A DNA stretch of 64,000 nucleotides from MW101C3 sp943367595 (GTDB lineage Bacteria; Cyanobacteriota; Cyanobacteriia; PCC-6307; Cyanobiaceae). Positions 43,217 through 52,489 of the stretch are shown piece after piece; positions within the stretch are counted from its first letter, which is position 1, and every line of letters starts with the position of its first letter. The DNA is taken from the NCBI GenBank assembly GCA_943367595.1, contig CALRJS020000007.1, positions 1 through 64,000 on the forward strand, written 5' to 3'. Position numbers and translations under genes: made by a program. Below the pieces are notes generated by a model. It saw nothing but the letters and a program-made list of their open reading frames with translations. It was not told the origin of the DNA and ran no database searches.

Positions 43217-43822
43217 TCAGCGCAGGGAGTGGACAGCGGTGCGCTCGAACCCATGCTCCTTGAGCCCATCGTTGAGGCTCAGTTCATCGGTGACGCGGTC
43301 GACGAACAGCACCCCATGGAGATGGTCCATCTCATGGAGCAGGCAGCGGGCGAGCAGGCCATCGGCCTTGATCCGGCGAGGCCTGCCGTGCTCGTCACGG
43401 AAGCTCACCTCGGCGGTGGTGGGGCGAACCACCTGCAGATACACACCGGGGATGCTCAGGCAACCTTCTTCATAAGTGGTGAGCGAGCCGCTGGTGGCGC
43501 CAATCTCGGGGTTGATGAACACCTGGGGCGGGGTGGCTGGGTTCTCGGGATCGAGATCGATCACCACAAGCTGCTTATGGACACCCACCTGTGGCGCGGC
43601 CAGGCCGATGCCGTGGGCGGCATACATGCTGCGGAGCATGTCGCGGGCGAGATCACGCACCGCTTCATCCACCTTGCTGATGCGTTTGGCCGGTTGGCGC
43701 AGCGCCGCATCGCCGAGGGTGTGAATGGTGAGCGGGGGGTGATCCAGCACCTCCTTGGAGACGTGAACCCCACGGCTGGTGAGCTCCGCCTGGCGGGCCA
43801 TTTTGGCGAAGCTGCTGGCCAA
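43217..43822 (-). CDS. def: Peptide deformylase
   Basis: A 201-aa metalloenzyme that removes the formyl group from nascent protein N-termini. All three motifs are present: GIGLAAPQVG (near residue 71), EEGCLSIPG (near 118, with the metal-binding cysteine) and LLHEMDHLHGVLF (near 162, with the HExxH metal site). Length is normal for a type 1B enzyme with an N-terminal extension of about 20 residues. It is divergent from the S9 peptidase gene with 34 bases between the starts. Confidence 0.97.
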   Translation of the reverse strand: MASSFAKMARQAELTSRGVHVSKEVLDHPPLTIHTLGDAALRQPAKRISKVDEAVRDLARDMLRSMYAAHGIGLAAPQVGVHKQLVVIDLDPENPATPPQVFINPEIGATSGSLTTYEEGCLSIPGVYLQVVRPTTAEVSFRDEHGRPRRIKADGLLARCLLHEMDHLHGVLFVDRVTDELSLNDGLKEHGFERTAVHSLR

Positions 43823-43856
43823 GGCATCACCTGAAACGATGGGTGAATTCTAGAAG

Positions 43857-45971
43857 GTGCGTGTGGGGGGGAACTGGAGCCCGGCCGAGCCCGCAGCGTT
43901 GCCGGCCCGGGTGGCGGTGGAGGCAGCACCCACGGTGAAGGAGCCGCTGCTGCACGGACAGGAGCTGTTCTGGCTGGAGCAACGGCCCCTGGAGCAGGGC
44001 CGCGTCACCCTGCTGTGGCGCCAGCGGCCCGGTGGCCCCACCCAGGAGCTCACCCCCGCCCCCTGGAACCTGCGCAGCCGGGTGCACACCTATGGCGGCG
44101 GCGTGGTGGCGGTGGGAAGCGTGGCCGGTGGCACCACCGTGGTGTTCGTCAACGACGGCGACCGCTGCCTGTGGGCGCTGGACTTGCCGGCGGAGGCCCC
44201 CGTGCTGCCGGAGCCGTCCCTGCCGCAGCCGCCCTTGCCGGAGCCGAGGCGGCTCACCGCACCAGCGAACCGAGCGTTCGCCGACGGCCTGATCGACAGC
44301 CCGCGCCGGCGCTGGATCGGCGTCATGGAGTGCGATGGCGTCGATCAGCTGGTGGCTGTGCCGCTGGCGGGAGGAGAGCCCGTGCTCCTGCACCAGCCCA
44401 CCGACTTCTGCGGCAGTGCCGTGCTCAGCCCCCATGGCAGCCACCTGGCCTGGGTGGAATGGCAGCGACCGTTCATGCCCTGGGACCGCAGCCAGCTGTG
44501 GCTGGGCCGCTTTGACCCCAGCGGGGTGTTGCACGACTCCAGGCCGCTGGCCGGGGGCGCCGCCAGCGGGCCCACCGCCGCGGATGTATCGGTGGTGCAG
44601 CCGCTCTGGCTGCCGACTGGCGACCTGGTGGTGGCGACGGACCGCAGCGGCTGGTGGAACCTGGAGCGCCTGCCGGCGGCAGAGCGCGTGGCGGCGCTGG
44701 AGCCCTCGGTGGCGGCCGGGCCGCTGCCTCTAGCAGTGGCCGCCCTACCCCCCACCACTGCCTTGCACTGGCAGCCGCTGTTGCCGATGGAGGCGGAATT
44801 CGGTCTGCCGGCCTGGGTGTACGGGCGGCGCACCACGGGCTGGGATGGCCAGCAACTGGTGGCGGCGGTCTGCCGGGCCGGCCGCTGGGAGCTCGGCACC
44901 ATCGCCCTGCCGGAGCCAGGCGCCGCTGAGGGGCGCTGGCAGCCGCTCGCCCAGCCCTTCGACGCACTCGATGGCCTCAGTGCCGGCGGCGGCCGGGTGG
45001 TGGCGGTGGCCGCCGATGCCGTCACCCCGCAGGGCCTGCTGGAGATCGATCTGCGCCACGGCGGCTGGAGCCACACGCCGGCGGGTGGCGGTGGATCAGC
45101 GGAATCTGCGGCCGGTGGGGGCGGCGCAGCAACCGCGGTGGGCGGCGGCGAAGCGGCAGCGGCCCCAGCGGGGACGACACCCCTGCAGGCGGAAGCGATC
45201 AGCACCCCGCAGGCGCTCTGGTTCGAGGGACATGGCGGCTTGCCCACCCACGCCTGGTACTACCCGCCGATCGGCGGCGCCCACCCGCTGGCCCCTTTGC
45301 TTGTGAAGAGTCACAGCGGGCCCACCGCCATGGCCGGCACGGGGCTGAATCTGGCGGTTCAGTTCTGGACCAGCCGCGGCTGGGGCGTGGTGGACGTGAA
45401 CTACGGCGGGTCCACGGGCTTCGGCAGGGCCTACCGCGATCGTCTCGCCGGCCAATGGGGTGTGGTGGACGTGAGCGACTGCGCCGCGGCGGCCACCGCG
45501 CTGGTGGCGGCGGGTGCGGCGAGCCCGGAGCGCCTCGCGATCGAGGGCGGCAGCGCCGGCGGATTCACCACCCTGGCGGCGCTCTGCTTCACCGACGTGT
45601 TCCGCGCCGGAGCCTGCCGCTACGGCGTGGCCGATCTGGCGGCGCTTGTGCGCAGCACCCATCGCTTCGAGGCCGGCTATCTCGAGGGCCTGGTGGGCCC
45701 GTGGCCGGCGGCGCAGGCGCTCTATGCGCAGCGCTCGCCGCTGCACCATGCCGGCCGGATGCGCTGCCCGGTGATCTTTTTCCAGGGCCTCGACGACGAG
45801 GTGGTGCCACCCGAGCAGACCGACGCCATGGCTGCGGCCCTCGCGGCCAACGGCCTGGCGGTGGAGGTGCGTCGGTTCGCCGGTGAGGGCCACGGCTTTC
45901 GCCGCCCGGAAGTGCGCATCGAGGTGCTGGAGGCCACCGAGGCCTTCTTCCGCCGGCAGTTCGGCCTGTGA
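43857..45971 (+). CDS. S9 family prolyl oligopeptidase-like peptidase
   Basis: This 704-aa protein has an N-terminal beta-propeller (about residues 20-400) and a C-terminal alpha/beta-hydrolase domain with the catalytic serine in IEGGSAGGFTTL near residue 563, the aspartate in QGLDDEVVP near 645 and the histidine in GEGHGFRRPE near 680. NYGGSTGFGRAYRDRL is typical of acyl-aminoacyl or dipeptidyl peptidases. No signal peptide is visible, so it is probably cytoplasmic. A Gly/Ala-rich insert (about residues 405-440) is unusual. It starts at a GTG and is coupled to the next gene. Confidence 0.9.
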   Translation: MRVGGNWSPAEPAALPARVAVEAAPTVKEPLLHGQELFWLEQRPLEQGRVTLLWRQRPGGPTQELTPAPWNLRSRVHTYGGGVVAVGSVAGGTTVVFVNDGDRCLWALDLPAEAPVLPEPSLPQPPLPEPRRLTAPANRAFADGLIDSPRRRWIGVMECDGVDQLVAVPLAGGEPVLLHQPTDFCGSAVLSPHGSHLAWVEWQRPFMPWDRSQLWLGRFDPSGVLHDSRPLAGGAASGPTAADVSVVQPLWLPTGDLVVATDRSGWWNLERLPAAERVAALEPSVAAGPLPLAVAALPPTTALHWQPLLPMEAEFGLPAWVYGRRTTGWDGQQLVAAVCRAGRWELGTIALPEPGAAEGRWQPLAQPFDALDGLSAGGGRVVAVAADAVTPQGLLEIDLRHGGWSHTPAGGGGSAESAAGGGGAATAVGGGEAAAAPAGTTPLQAEAISTPQALWFEGHGGLPTHAWYYPPIGGAHPLAPLLVKSHSGPTAMAGTGLNLAVQFWTSRGWGVVDVNYGGSTGFGRAYRDRLAGQWGVVDVSDCAAAATALVAAGAASPERLAIEGGSAGGFTTLAALCFTDVFRAGACRYGVADLAALVRSTHRFEAGYLEGLVGPWPAAQALYAQRSPLHHAGRMRCPVIFFQGLDDEVVPPEQTDAMAAALAANGLAVEVRRFAGEGHGFRRPEVRIEVLEATEAFFRRQFGL

Positions 45972-47386
45972 GGCTTCCGGATGCTGCGGAATCCCTGCTG
46001 CGGGGCTGGCACTGGCCGCTGCTGGCGCTGGTGGTGCTGGTGGTGCTGCTGCTGCTGGGGCGCCTGATCGGCAACCGGCTCGGCATGAAGCGCTGGGGGC
46101 TGCCGGAGGCGCTGCTGGCCGGCGGCCTTGGGCTGCTGGTGGCCCCGGCAGGGCTGCTGCCGCTGGTGCCACAGCCGGTGATCGACCTCTGGAACGCGTT
46201 GCCGCTGCCACTGCTCACGCTGGTGTTCGCCAGCCTGCTGCTGGGCAAGCCGTTGCCAAAGCTGGGTGGGCTGTGGCGACCGCTCTCCGGGCAGGTGCTG
46301 ATGGCCCTCACGCTCGCCTTCGGCCAGTTCCTGGTGGGCGGGCTGGCGGTGCTGCTGGTGCTGCAGCCCCTGCTGGGCACGAGTCCGGTGATGGCGCTGC
46401 TGATCGAGGTGGCCTATGAGGGCGGGCATGGCTCGGCGGCGGCGATGGGACCCACCTACGAACGCCTGGGGCTGGAGGGCGGCCAGGCCCTTGGGCTGGC
46501 GATGGCCACCGTGGGGCTGCTGGCCTCCACCGTGGTGGGCGGGCTGGTGGTGGTGCTGGCGCGGGGACGGGGCTGGCTCAGCTTCGGCGCAGCGATCCCG
46601 TTGCAGGAGGCGATGGAGATCGTGGTGGAGCAGACCCCACCGCTGGAGGCGATCCCTGCCGACCAACCCCTTGAAGAAGGCACGTTGGAACTGCCGGCCT
46701 GGTGGCGGCAGGGGGCCGACTGGGCGGTGAACATGGCCCTGGCGGGCATCGCCGTGGCGATCGGCTGCGGTCTGCTGGCAGTGCTGCGCTGGGGTGCTGA
46801 TCGCAGCGGGGGGGTGTTCGCCATGGTGATCGACGCGCTGCCGGTGTTCCCGCTGGCGCTGGTGGGGTCGTTGCTGGTGCGGCTGGCTCTGGAGAAAAGC
46901 GGCCAGGAGCGCTGGGTGTCCACACCGATCCAGAGCCAGACCGGCACGCTGGCGGCGGATCTGCTGATCACAGCGGCCACGGCTTGCCTCGACCTGCGGC
47001 TGCTGGCCGCCGACTGGCTGCCGCTGACGGTGCTGGCCCTGGTGGGCCTGCTCTGGAACCTGGCGGTGGTGCTGCTGCTGGCCCCGCGGATCCTGCCGGC
47101 CGACTGGTTCGAGCGAGCGATTCTGGAATTCGGCCAGGCCACCGGCGTGGCAGCCAGCGGCCTGTTGCTGCTGCGCATGGCCGACCCGGACGATCGCAGC
47201 GAAGCGGTGACGGCCTTTTCGATCAAGCAGCTGCTGCTCCAGCCCCTGCTGGCCGGCGGCGTGATCACCGTGGTGGCCCCGCTGGTGGTGGTGGGCTGGG
47301 GGCTGCCGGCCTGGACCTCCCTCTGCCTGGTGCTGGTGCTGCTGTGGATCGCGCTGGGGCTCTGGCTGGGGTCCCGCAGGAGCTGA
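45968..47386 (+). CDS. GltS-like sodium/glutamate symporter family protein
   Basis: This 472-aa membrane protein has about 11-12 helices. The sequence VAYEGGHGSAAAMG near residue 155 corresponds to the conserved reentrant region of the GltS (ESS) family, and the N-terminal and C-terminal halves are inverted-repeat-like. The gene starts at a GTG overlapping the S9 peptidase stop. A peptidase coupled to an amino-acid carrier suggests peptide use, but the transported substrate is not shown by the sequence. Confidence 0.7.
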   Translation: MRLPDAAESLLRGWHWPLLALVVLVVLLLLGRLIGNRLGMKRWGLPEALLAGGLGLLVAPAGLLPLVPQPVIDLWNALPLPLLTLVFASLLLGKPLPKLGGLWRPLSGQVLMALTLAFGQFLVGGLAVLLVLQPLLGTSPVMALLIEVAYEGGHGSAAAMGPTYERLGLEGGQALGLAMATVGLLASTVVGGLVVVLARGRGWLSFGAAIPLQEAMEIVVEQTPPLEAIPADQPLEEGTLELPAWWRQGADWAVNMALAGIAVAIGCGLLAVLRWGADRSGGVFAMVIDALPVFPLALVGSLLVRLALEKSGQERWVSTPIQSQTGTLAADLLITAATACLDLRLLAADWLPLTVLALVGLLWNLAVVLLLAPRILPADWFERAILEFGQATGVAASGLLLLRMADPDDRSEAVTAFSIKQLLLQPLLAGGVITVVAPLVVVGWGLPAWTSLCLVLVLLWIALGLWLGSRRS

Positions 47387-47408
47387 GCACCGGTGCGGCC
47401 TGAGTCGA

Positions 47409-48467
47409 TCAGACGCTGGGCAGACTCAAGGCTTGCTGCCACTGCTGGGCAATCGCCTCAGGAGTGAACCCGGCGGCAATCCGCTCGTTCCCAGTGGCCA
47501 CCATGGCCTGGAGCTTCTCGGGGTTGTCGATCACCCAGCGAAGCCCTGCCACCAGATCCTCACCCAACCAGCTGGCCTCACGGAACGGCAGATAACTCGC
47601 AACCGGAGAGGCCACCACGAAACATCCCGCCCACAGGGCCTCCGTCAGCCGGTTGTTGGAAACGGCGGCTTTCGGACCTTGCCTGTCGACCGGGATCACG
47701 GCCACCTGGGAGCGACGCAGAGCCTCGAACACGCTGGCCTGGCCGTTCCAGGGCGTGACGGTAATGGCATAGCGACGGGGCCAATGCCGCAACTGGGAAC
47801 GCAGCTGGGTCAGCTGCTGAGGCGGAAGTCCGGCCACGATCTCCAGGGTGAAATCGGCGTGGTCCCGGAAACCATCCAGAGGAGCAATCATCTGGAGCAA
47901 GGGCTGGAGATTCGTGGAATGACCGAACCACAGAACCCGCAGCGGCTGTCCCTTTTCAGGCAGGCAATGGACCGGCTGGCGGTCTCCCTCCACCGGATCG
48001 GCGATCACCACGATTCGAGGCGAATCGATGCCTGAGCGCCTCACACTTGATGCCAGCGTTTCAGAGGCACACACCACCCGATCCGCCTCCTGGAGAAGTC
48101 GCAGGGTCGAAGCGGAACGATGGTCTCCAGCCGCAAGGATGTCATCGGTGTAGTCCACCAGCACGTGCATCCCCTCCGTCTTCGCCTTCGTGACGAGGGC
48201 GCCGACGGAAGCGGCAAGGGTCCGGAAGACACTTGGGTCGGGATGGGAAATCTTGCCGATGATCAGCCAGGTGACCTCCCCCGAGCCCTGGCTGGTTTTG
48301 AGATCGCCACCCAACACCTGGATCTGAATGTGGTGGCCAAGTGTGGAGAGGTGGCGGGCGGGCAGCGCCGCCCTGAGGCGGCGAGATGCCAGCGGATCCG
48401 CTCTGAGTGAAGCCTCGGAGAAGGGCCAGCCCGGCAGGGCTTCAGGGAGCAGATAGACAAGATTCAT
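47409..48467 (-). CDS. GT4-like glycosyltransferase
   Basis: This 352-aa protein starts at MNLVYLLPEALPG. It has a GT-B pattern: a short N-terminal domain with LVDYTDDILAAGDH and VVCASETLASSVRRSG, then VLWFGHSTNLQPLL at the inter-domain cleft and a C-terminal domain with VSNNRLTEALWAGCFVVASPVASYLPF, where the donor-binding glutamate of retaining GT4 enzymes is expected. The product is probably part of a cell-surface glycan. The gene lies 33 bases downstream of the aldolase-dehydrogenase fusion on the same strand. Confidence 0.7.
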   Translation of the reverse strand: MNLVYLLPEALPGWPFSEASLRADPLASRRLRAALPARHLSTLGHHIQIQVLGGDLKTSQGSGEVTWLIIGKISHPDPSVFRTLAASVGALVTKAKTEGMHVLVDYTDDILAAGDHRSASTLRLLQEADRVVCASETLASSVRRSGIDSPRIVVIADPVEGDRQPVHCLPEKGQPLRVLWFGHSTNLQPLLQMIAPLDGFRDHADFTLEIVAGLPPQQLTQLRSQLRHWPRRYAITVTPWNGQASVFEALRRSQVAVIPVDRQGPKAAVSNNRLTEALWAGCFVVASPVASYLPFREASWLGEDLVAGLRWVIDNPEKLQAMVATGNERIAAGFTPEAIAQQWQQALSLPSV

Positions 48468-48500
48468 GGCACAGGTTGCATGGCTGGCTGACAAAAGCCT

Positions 48501-50663
48501 TCACCGCACCATCGCCGCCACGTTGCCGCCATCGACGGTGAGCACGGCGCCGGTGGTGCGCTCCAGGCGGGCCAGTGCCACGAAGGCGTCGGCCACATCG
48601 GCGGCGCTCACTTCCTGGCCCAGCAGGTTGCCGCCCATGTAGGCGGCCTCGCTGACACCGCGGGCGGCGGAGCGTGCACGGATCATGGCGTCGTCGAGCA
48701 GGCCGGAGCGGATGCGATCGGCATTGATGGCATTGGCACGGATGCGCTCCGCGCCGCCCTCAATCGCGTATTGGCGCATCAAGGCCAGCAGGGCCGCCTT
48801 GGCGATGCCGTAGGCACCGAAATTCGGGCCGGGATTGAGGGCCTGCTTGGAGACGTTGAACAGCAGCTGGCCGCCCAGCGGGGAGGCAGGGGCTGGGGCA
48901 TCAGCAGGGGCTGGGCTGCTGGCCAGGCCCGCGCCGTCCTGGGCACGGAACACGGCGACAGCGGCCTGGGCCACGTGCTGGTGGGCGAAGAGGTTGAGCT
49001 CGAAGCTGGCACGCAGATCGGCGTCGTCGAGAGTGGCGATCGGGCCGGTCCAGGCAGCGCCGGCATTGGACACCACCAGGTCGAGGCCACCGAAGCAGGT
49101 CACCAGCTGGTCGATGGCCCCGCGCACCTGCGCCGGTGCGGTGACATCGGCGGTGAGCGCCAGCGCCCGCTTGCCGCAGCTGGCGGCCACGGCGACGGCC
49201 CCCTCGGCGTCGCGATCAAGCACGGCTACCTCAGCGCCGGCGGCGGCGAAGGCCCGGGCGATCGCCGCGCCGATACCGCCCGCTCCACCGGTGACCAGCA
49301 CCACGTGCCGGGCCAGGGGCAACTCCTTGCCCTTGCCGAGCTTGGCCTGCTCCAGGCTCCAGTACTCCATGTCGAAGGTGTCGTCCTCACCGACGGGCTG
49401 GAAGCGACCCAGCGCCTCGGCGGCCAGCAGGGTCTGGGCCCAGGCCTCGGCGATGTCGGCGGTGACGGCGGCCGCTGACGCGCTGGCGCCCACCCCCACC
49501 AGGCCCAGGCCAGGGATGGCGATCACCCTTGGCAGGGGATCCAGCGGCGTCTTGTGGCCGCCCACGCGGCTGTTCTGGCGCTGCACATAGGCCTGGTAGT
49601 CGTCCACGTAGGCCTGCATCGCCGCCTCCAGCTGCGCCGCCCAGGCCTGCAGGGCCGGCCCGGCCTCGGGCCCCTGCTCGGGTAGCGCCGGCGGCAGCAC
49701 CAGCGGTTGGGCCTTGGTGCGGATCACATGGTCGGGGGTGGCGACCCCCCGCCCGGCCCACTCGCCGAGACGCTGATCGTTGGCCACGGCCAGGGCGGTA
49801 GCGGTCTGGCGCAGATCCAGCAGCCAGCGGCGCGCACAGCCCTGGCGCTCGGCGGCCCGGCTCAGGGCCCCACGCACCAGCGGCAGCAACGCCGCCGCAG
49901 GCGCCGGGCGGCTCGGCAGGACGCCTGGCTGGAACAGGCGCTCGCTGTGGCTGAGGGCGCGCTCGGCCTCCCCCACCAGCGCAATCATCCGCTCATAGCT
50001 CTGCTTGGCCGTGGCCCCGAAGGAAAACAGCCCGTGCTGGAGCAGCACCATCCCCTCCAGCTCCTGGCCGCGGGCGGCGGCGGACGCCGCAGCCGCCTCA
50101 TAGGCCTCGGCGGCGGCCTTGGCCAGCGCGAAGCCGGGCATCACGTAGGGAACGATCGCCACCCGTTCGCCATAGACCCGGCGGCACACCGCCTCGGCGT
50201 CGGGCTGATCGGCCAGCGCCAGCAGCGCCACCGCATGGGTGTGATCGATGAAGGCATGGGGGAGGAAGGCATGCAGCAGGGCCTCCACCGAAGGATTGGG
50301 CGCCGCCGGATCGATCAGGTGGCGCCTTTGGGCCGCCACCATGTCCTCATCGCTGAGGGACGGCAATGCACGCAGCCGCAGCAGCGGCTCCAGCTGCACG
50401 GCTGGATGGCCCGGCGGCTCGATCGTGGCCAGATCCCAGCCGCTGCCTTTGACGCAGAGCACGGCAATGGGGTCACCGAGCAGGTCGGTGACGCTGGTTT
50501 TCAGCGAGGTGTTGCCGCCGCCGTGCAGCACCAGCTCCGGGTCGGCGCCCAGCAGGCGGGCGGAGTAGGTGCGCAGGGCCAGCGCCTCGCTCACGCCCCG
50601 GGCGCCGTAGTGGGCCACAGCCGCCTGCGCATCGGCGTCGGACCAGCGGTTGAGCACGGCCAT
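48501..50663 (-). CDS. Bifunctional class II aldolase / short-chain dehydrogenase (RhaD-SDR type)
   Basis: A 720-aa fusion. The N-terminal 430 residues are a class II aldolase/adducin-like domain (VLHGGGNTSLKTSV, FIDHTHAVALLALAD, LLQHGLFSFG). The C-terminal 260 residues are an SDR with GGAGGIGAAIARAFA near residue 472, SNAGAAWTG, and YGIAKAALLALMRQ, in which the catalytic tyrosine and lysine are in the expected spacing. Such fusions are rhamnulose-1-phosphate aldolase / lactaldehyde dehydrogenase enzymes for deoxysugar breakdown. The start is the ATG at 50663; the frame upstream is not conserved. Confidence 0.9.
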   Translation of the reverse strand: MAVLNRWSDADAQAAVAHYGARGVSEALALRTYSARLLGADPELVLHGGGNTSLKTSVTDLLGDPIAVLCVKGSGWDLATIEPPGHPAVQLEPLLRLRALPSLSDEDMVAAQRRHLIDPAAPNPSVEALLHAFLPHAFIDHTHAVALLALADQPDAEAVCRRVYGERVAIVPYVMPGFALAKAAAEAYEAAAASAAARGQELEGMVLLQHGLFSFGATAKQSYERMIALVGEAERALSHSERLFQPGVLPSRPAPAAALLPLVRGALSRAAERQGCARRWLLDLRQTATALAVANDQRLGEWAGRGVATPDHVIRTKAQPLVLPPALPEQGPEAGPALQAWAAQLEAAMQAYVDDYQAYVQRQNSRVGGHKTPLDPLPRVIAIPGLGLVGVGASASAAAVTADIAEAWAQTLLAAEALGRFQPVGEDDTFDMEYWSLEQAKLGKGKELPLARHVVLVTGGAGGIGAAIARAFAAAGAEVAVLDRDAEGAVAVAASCGKRALALTADVTAPAQVRGAIDQLVTCFGGLDLVVSNAGAAWTGPIATLDDADLRASFELNLFAHQHVAQAAVAVFRAQDGAGLASSPAPADAPAPASPLGGQLLFNVSKQALNPGPNFGAYGIAKAALLALMRQYAIEGGAERIRANAINADRIRSGLLDDAMIRARSAARGVSEAAYMGGNLLGQEVSAADVADAFVALARLERTTGAVLTVDGGNVAAMVR

Positions 50664-50778
50664 GGGGCGGGAAGGAGCTTGGGGGAGACTACGGGGAGCC
50701 ACCCTGCAGGGCCTGCCTGTGTCGTCCCACTGCCGCCGCAGGCCCCCGCTCTCCCCGCCGCAGAAGGGCAGAGGGTGG

Positions 50779-51195
50779 GTGGCTGCGGCACTGCTGCCGA
50801 TGCTGCCGGGGCTGCCGGTGCTGCCGCTGATGCTGCTGGCCCTGGCCGCGCCCGGACCGGCCCAGCAGCGGACCCCGCCCCAGATCCCGCGCGACGGCTG
50901 GAAGGACTGCGCCTTCAACGACAAGCCGCTGGCCTGCGTGGATGCGCAGATCCCCGGCGGCCTGAAGATCCGCTGGAAGGACGGGCAGGGCATGACCTAC
51001 CAGCAGCTGTCGGGCAAGGACGCCAGCGGCACCGACCTGCTGCGCGACCGGCTGGGCGGGATCTGGCGGCGGGAGCTCTACGTGCAGGGCAACATCACCC
51101 TCACCAACACCGCCAACGGCAACCGGATCTTCGTGCCGCTGCGCTTTCCCTGCAAACCGCCGCTCCAGGGGGAGGTGGGCTACTGCCGCTACTGA
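50779..51195 (+). CDS. Secreted small protein
   Basis: This probably starts at the GTG at 50779, giving 138 aa with a signal peptide (LLPMLPGLPVLPLMLLALAAPGPA). The mature domain of about 110 residues has four cysteines and RIFVPLRFPCKPP near the end. An upstream ATG at 50650 would put the signal peptide 60 residues in, so the shorter start is favoured. The gene converges on the YeeE/YedE gene with five bases between the stops. No named family recognised. Confidence 0.6.
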   Translation: MAAALLPMLPGLPVLPLMLLALAAPGPAQQRTPPQIPRDGWKDCAFNDKPLACVDAQIPGGLKIRWKDGQGMTYQQLSGKDASGTDLLRDRLGGIWRRELYVQGNITLTNTANGNRIFVPLRFPCKPPLQGEVGYCRY

Positions 51196-51200
51196 GGGCG

Positions 51201-52334
51201 CTAGGCAGGGCGCCGGCGGCGCGCCCGCTCCGCCAGACGCAGCGAGGCGGCGAAGCCGAGCAGAGCCATCGCCAGCCAGATCCAGCCGTGCAGGCTGAAG
51301 CTCATCACCCCTCCCAGGAACGCATTGACGTTGCACCCGGAGGCCAGCACACCGCCGTATCCCATCAGCAGACCACCGCCACCACGCCGGGCCAGTTCCG
51401 GCAGGTTGCGGGGCGCCTCCCCCCGCAGGCTGAACCGCCCCTGGGCGACGGCCGTGGCCACAGCGCCGTAGAGCAGACCCAGATCGACAAGCACGGCCTC
51501 GTTGAGGAGCCAGGCGTCCCAGCCCGCCAGCAGCGCCTGGCCCCTGGGGCTCGACCAGAAGAGGCTGCCGTTGGGGTCCCAGCCCAGGGACTGAGCCGCA
51601 TGGGCGCCACTGAGCGCCAGGCCCCAGAGCACCTTCCAGGGCTCCGCCGTGACGAGCAAAAGGCCAGTGGCCAGCAGCGCCACACCCGCCGCTCCCAGAA
51701 AGAGGGAACGGTTATCGTTTAACCCGGGGGACTGGCCGGTCCAGCGCCTCAGCAGTACGACGATCAGTGTGATCAGCGCCAGCTGCAGGGCAACGGCGCC
51801 GGCCAGGCCGAACAGGTCGATCCCGACCGGAGATGGCAGGCGCGGCTGGGGTAGGGCAGCAAGTTGGGGAGCGTGCAGGGTGCCGAGAAAGGCACCGATC
51901 ACCAGACCGAACAGAGCGGCGACCACGCCGGGGCCGCCGCGGGACGTGGCGGCCAGGGTGCCGCAGCCGCAGCCCCGCGCCCACTCCATGCCGATGCCGA
52001 ACAGGAAGGCACCGGCCAGGAACGGCGCCGTGATCGCAGTGGCCAGCAACTTCGGCTGGAGACCCGTGAGCGGCTCAAGAGCGAGCAGCCCGGCCATGGC
52101 CAGCACCAGCAGCGCGGCCAGCAACAACTGCGCGAACACCGGACCGGGATCGCGTTGCTCCAGCAGCCGGCGGTAGCCGGAGGCGAAGCCGAAGCGGGTG
52201 CGGACCAGGACATGGCCCAGGCCGCAACCCAGGCCCCAGACAAGGGCCGCTGACGGCTGCAGGGCCGCCAGGATGGCGGCCACGGCAACCGCCGGCGCTG
52301 CAGCCAGGCCGGCCGCGACAGGGGCCGACCTCAA
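51201..52334 (-). CDS. YeeE/YedE (TsuA-like) sulfur-compound transporter
   Basis: A 377-aa membrane protein with about nine helices. The conserved cysteines are present in ARGCGCGTLAATSRGG near residue 125 and LASGCNVNAFLGG near 335. In the thiosulfate transporter TsuA such cysteines form the ion path for thiosulfate. The gene starts at a TTG overlapping the stop of a 45-aa Cys peptide (TTGA). It is the last gene of a one-strand cluster with rhodanese and MBL-fold proteins, which fits uptake of thiosulfate or a related anion. Confidence 0.85.
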   Translation of the reverse strand: MRSAPVAAGLAAAPAVAVAAILAALQPSAALVWGLGCGLGHVLVRTRFGFASGYRRLLEQRDPGPVFAQLLLAALLVLAMAGLLALEPLTGLQPKLLATAITAPFLAGAFLFGIGMEWARGCGCGTLAATSRGGPGVVAALFGLVIGAFLGTLHAPQLAALPQPRLPSPVGIDLFGLAGAVALQLALITLIVVLLRRWTGQSPGLNDNRSLFLGAAGVALLATGLLLVTAEPWKVLWGLALSGAHAAQSLGWDPNGSLFWSSPRGQALLAGWDAWLLNEAVLVDLGLLYGAVATAVAQGRFSLRGEAPRNLPELARRGGGGLLMGYGGVLASGCNVNAFLGGVMSFSLHGWIWLAMALLGFAASLRLAERARRRRPA

Positions 52335-52468
52335 CGCTGTTTCGACTTGGCGGCAGGGGCGGAGTTACCGCTGCCGGTGTCACAGGCGAAGACAGCGGCC
52401 GGGGCAAGCGCGAGCACCACAAGGATGGCGAACACGCAGGTCCGGATGGCTTGTCGGGGGAGGGTCAT
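52331..52468 (-). CDS. 45-aa exported peptide with one mature cysteine
   Basis: MTLPRQAIRTCVFAILVV begins a signal-like hydrophobic run, followed by APAAVFACDTGSGNSAPAAK. Cleavage before the cysteine (VFAC, an imperfect lipobox) would give a 17-residue lipopeptide; ordinary signal cleavage at AFA/C gives the same mature N-terminus without lipid. It is translationally coupled to the YeeE/YedE gene and starts 21 bases after the rhodanese stop. A role as a sulfur-binding tether or partner is a guess from context. I know no named family for it. Confidence 0.6.
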   Translation of the reverse strand: MTLPRQAIRTCVFAILVVLALAPAAVFACDTGSGNSAPAAKSKQR

Positions 52469-52489
52469 GGGGGTGGATGGGGAGGGGAT

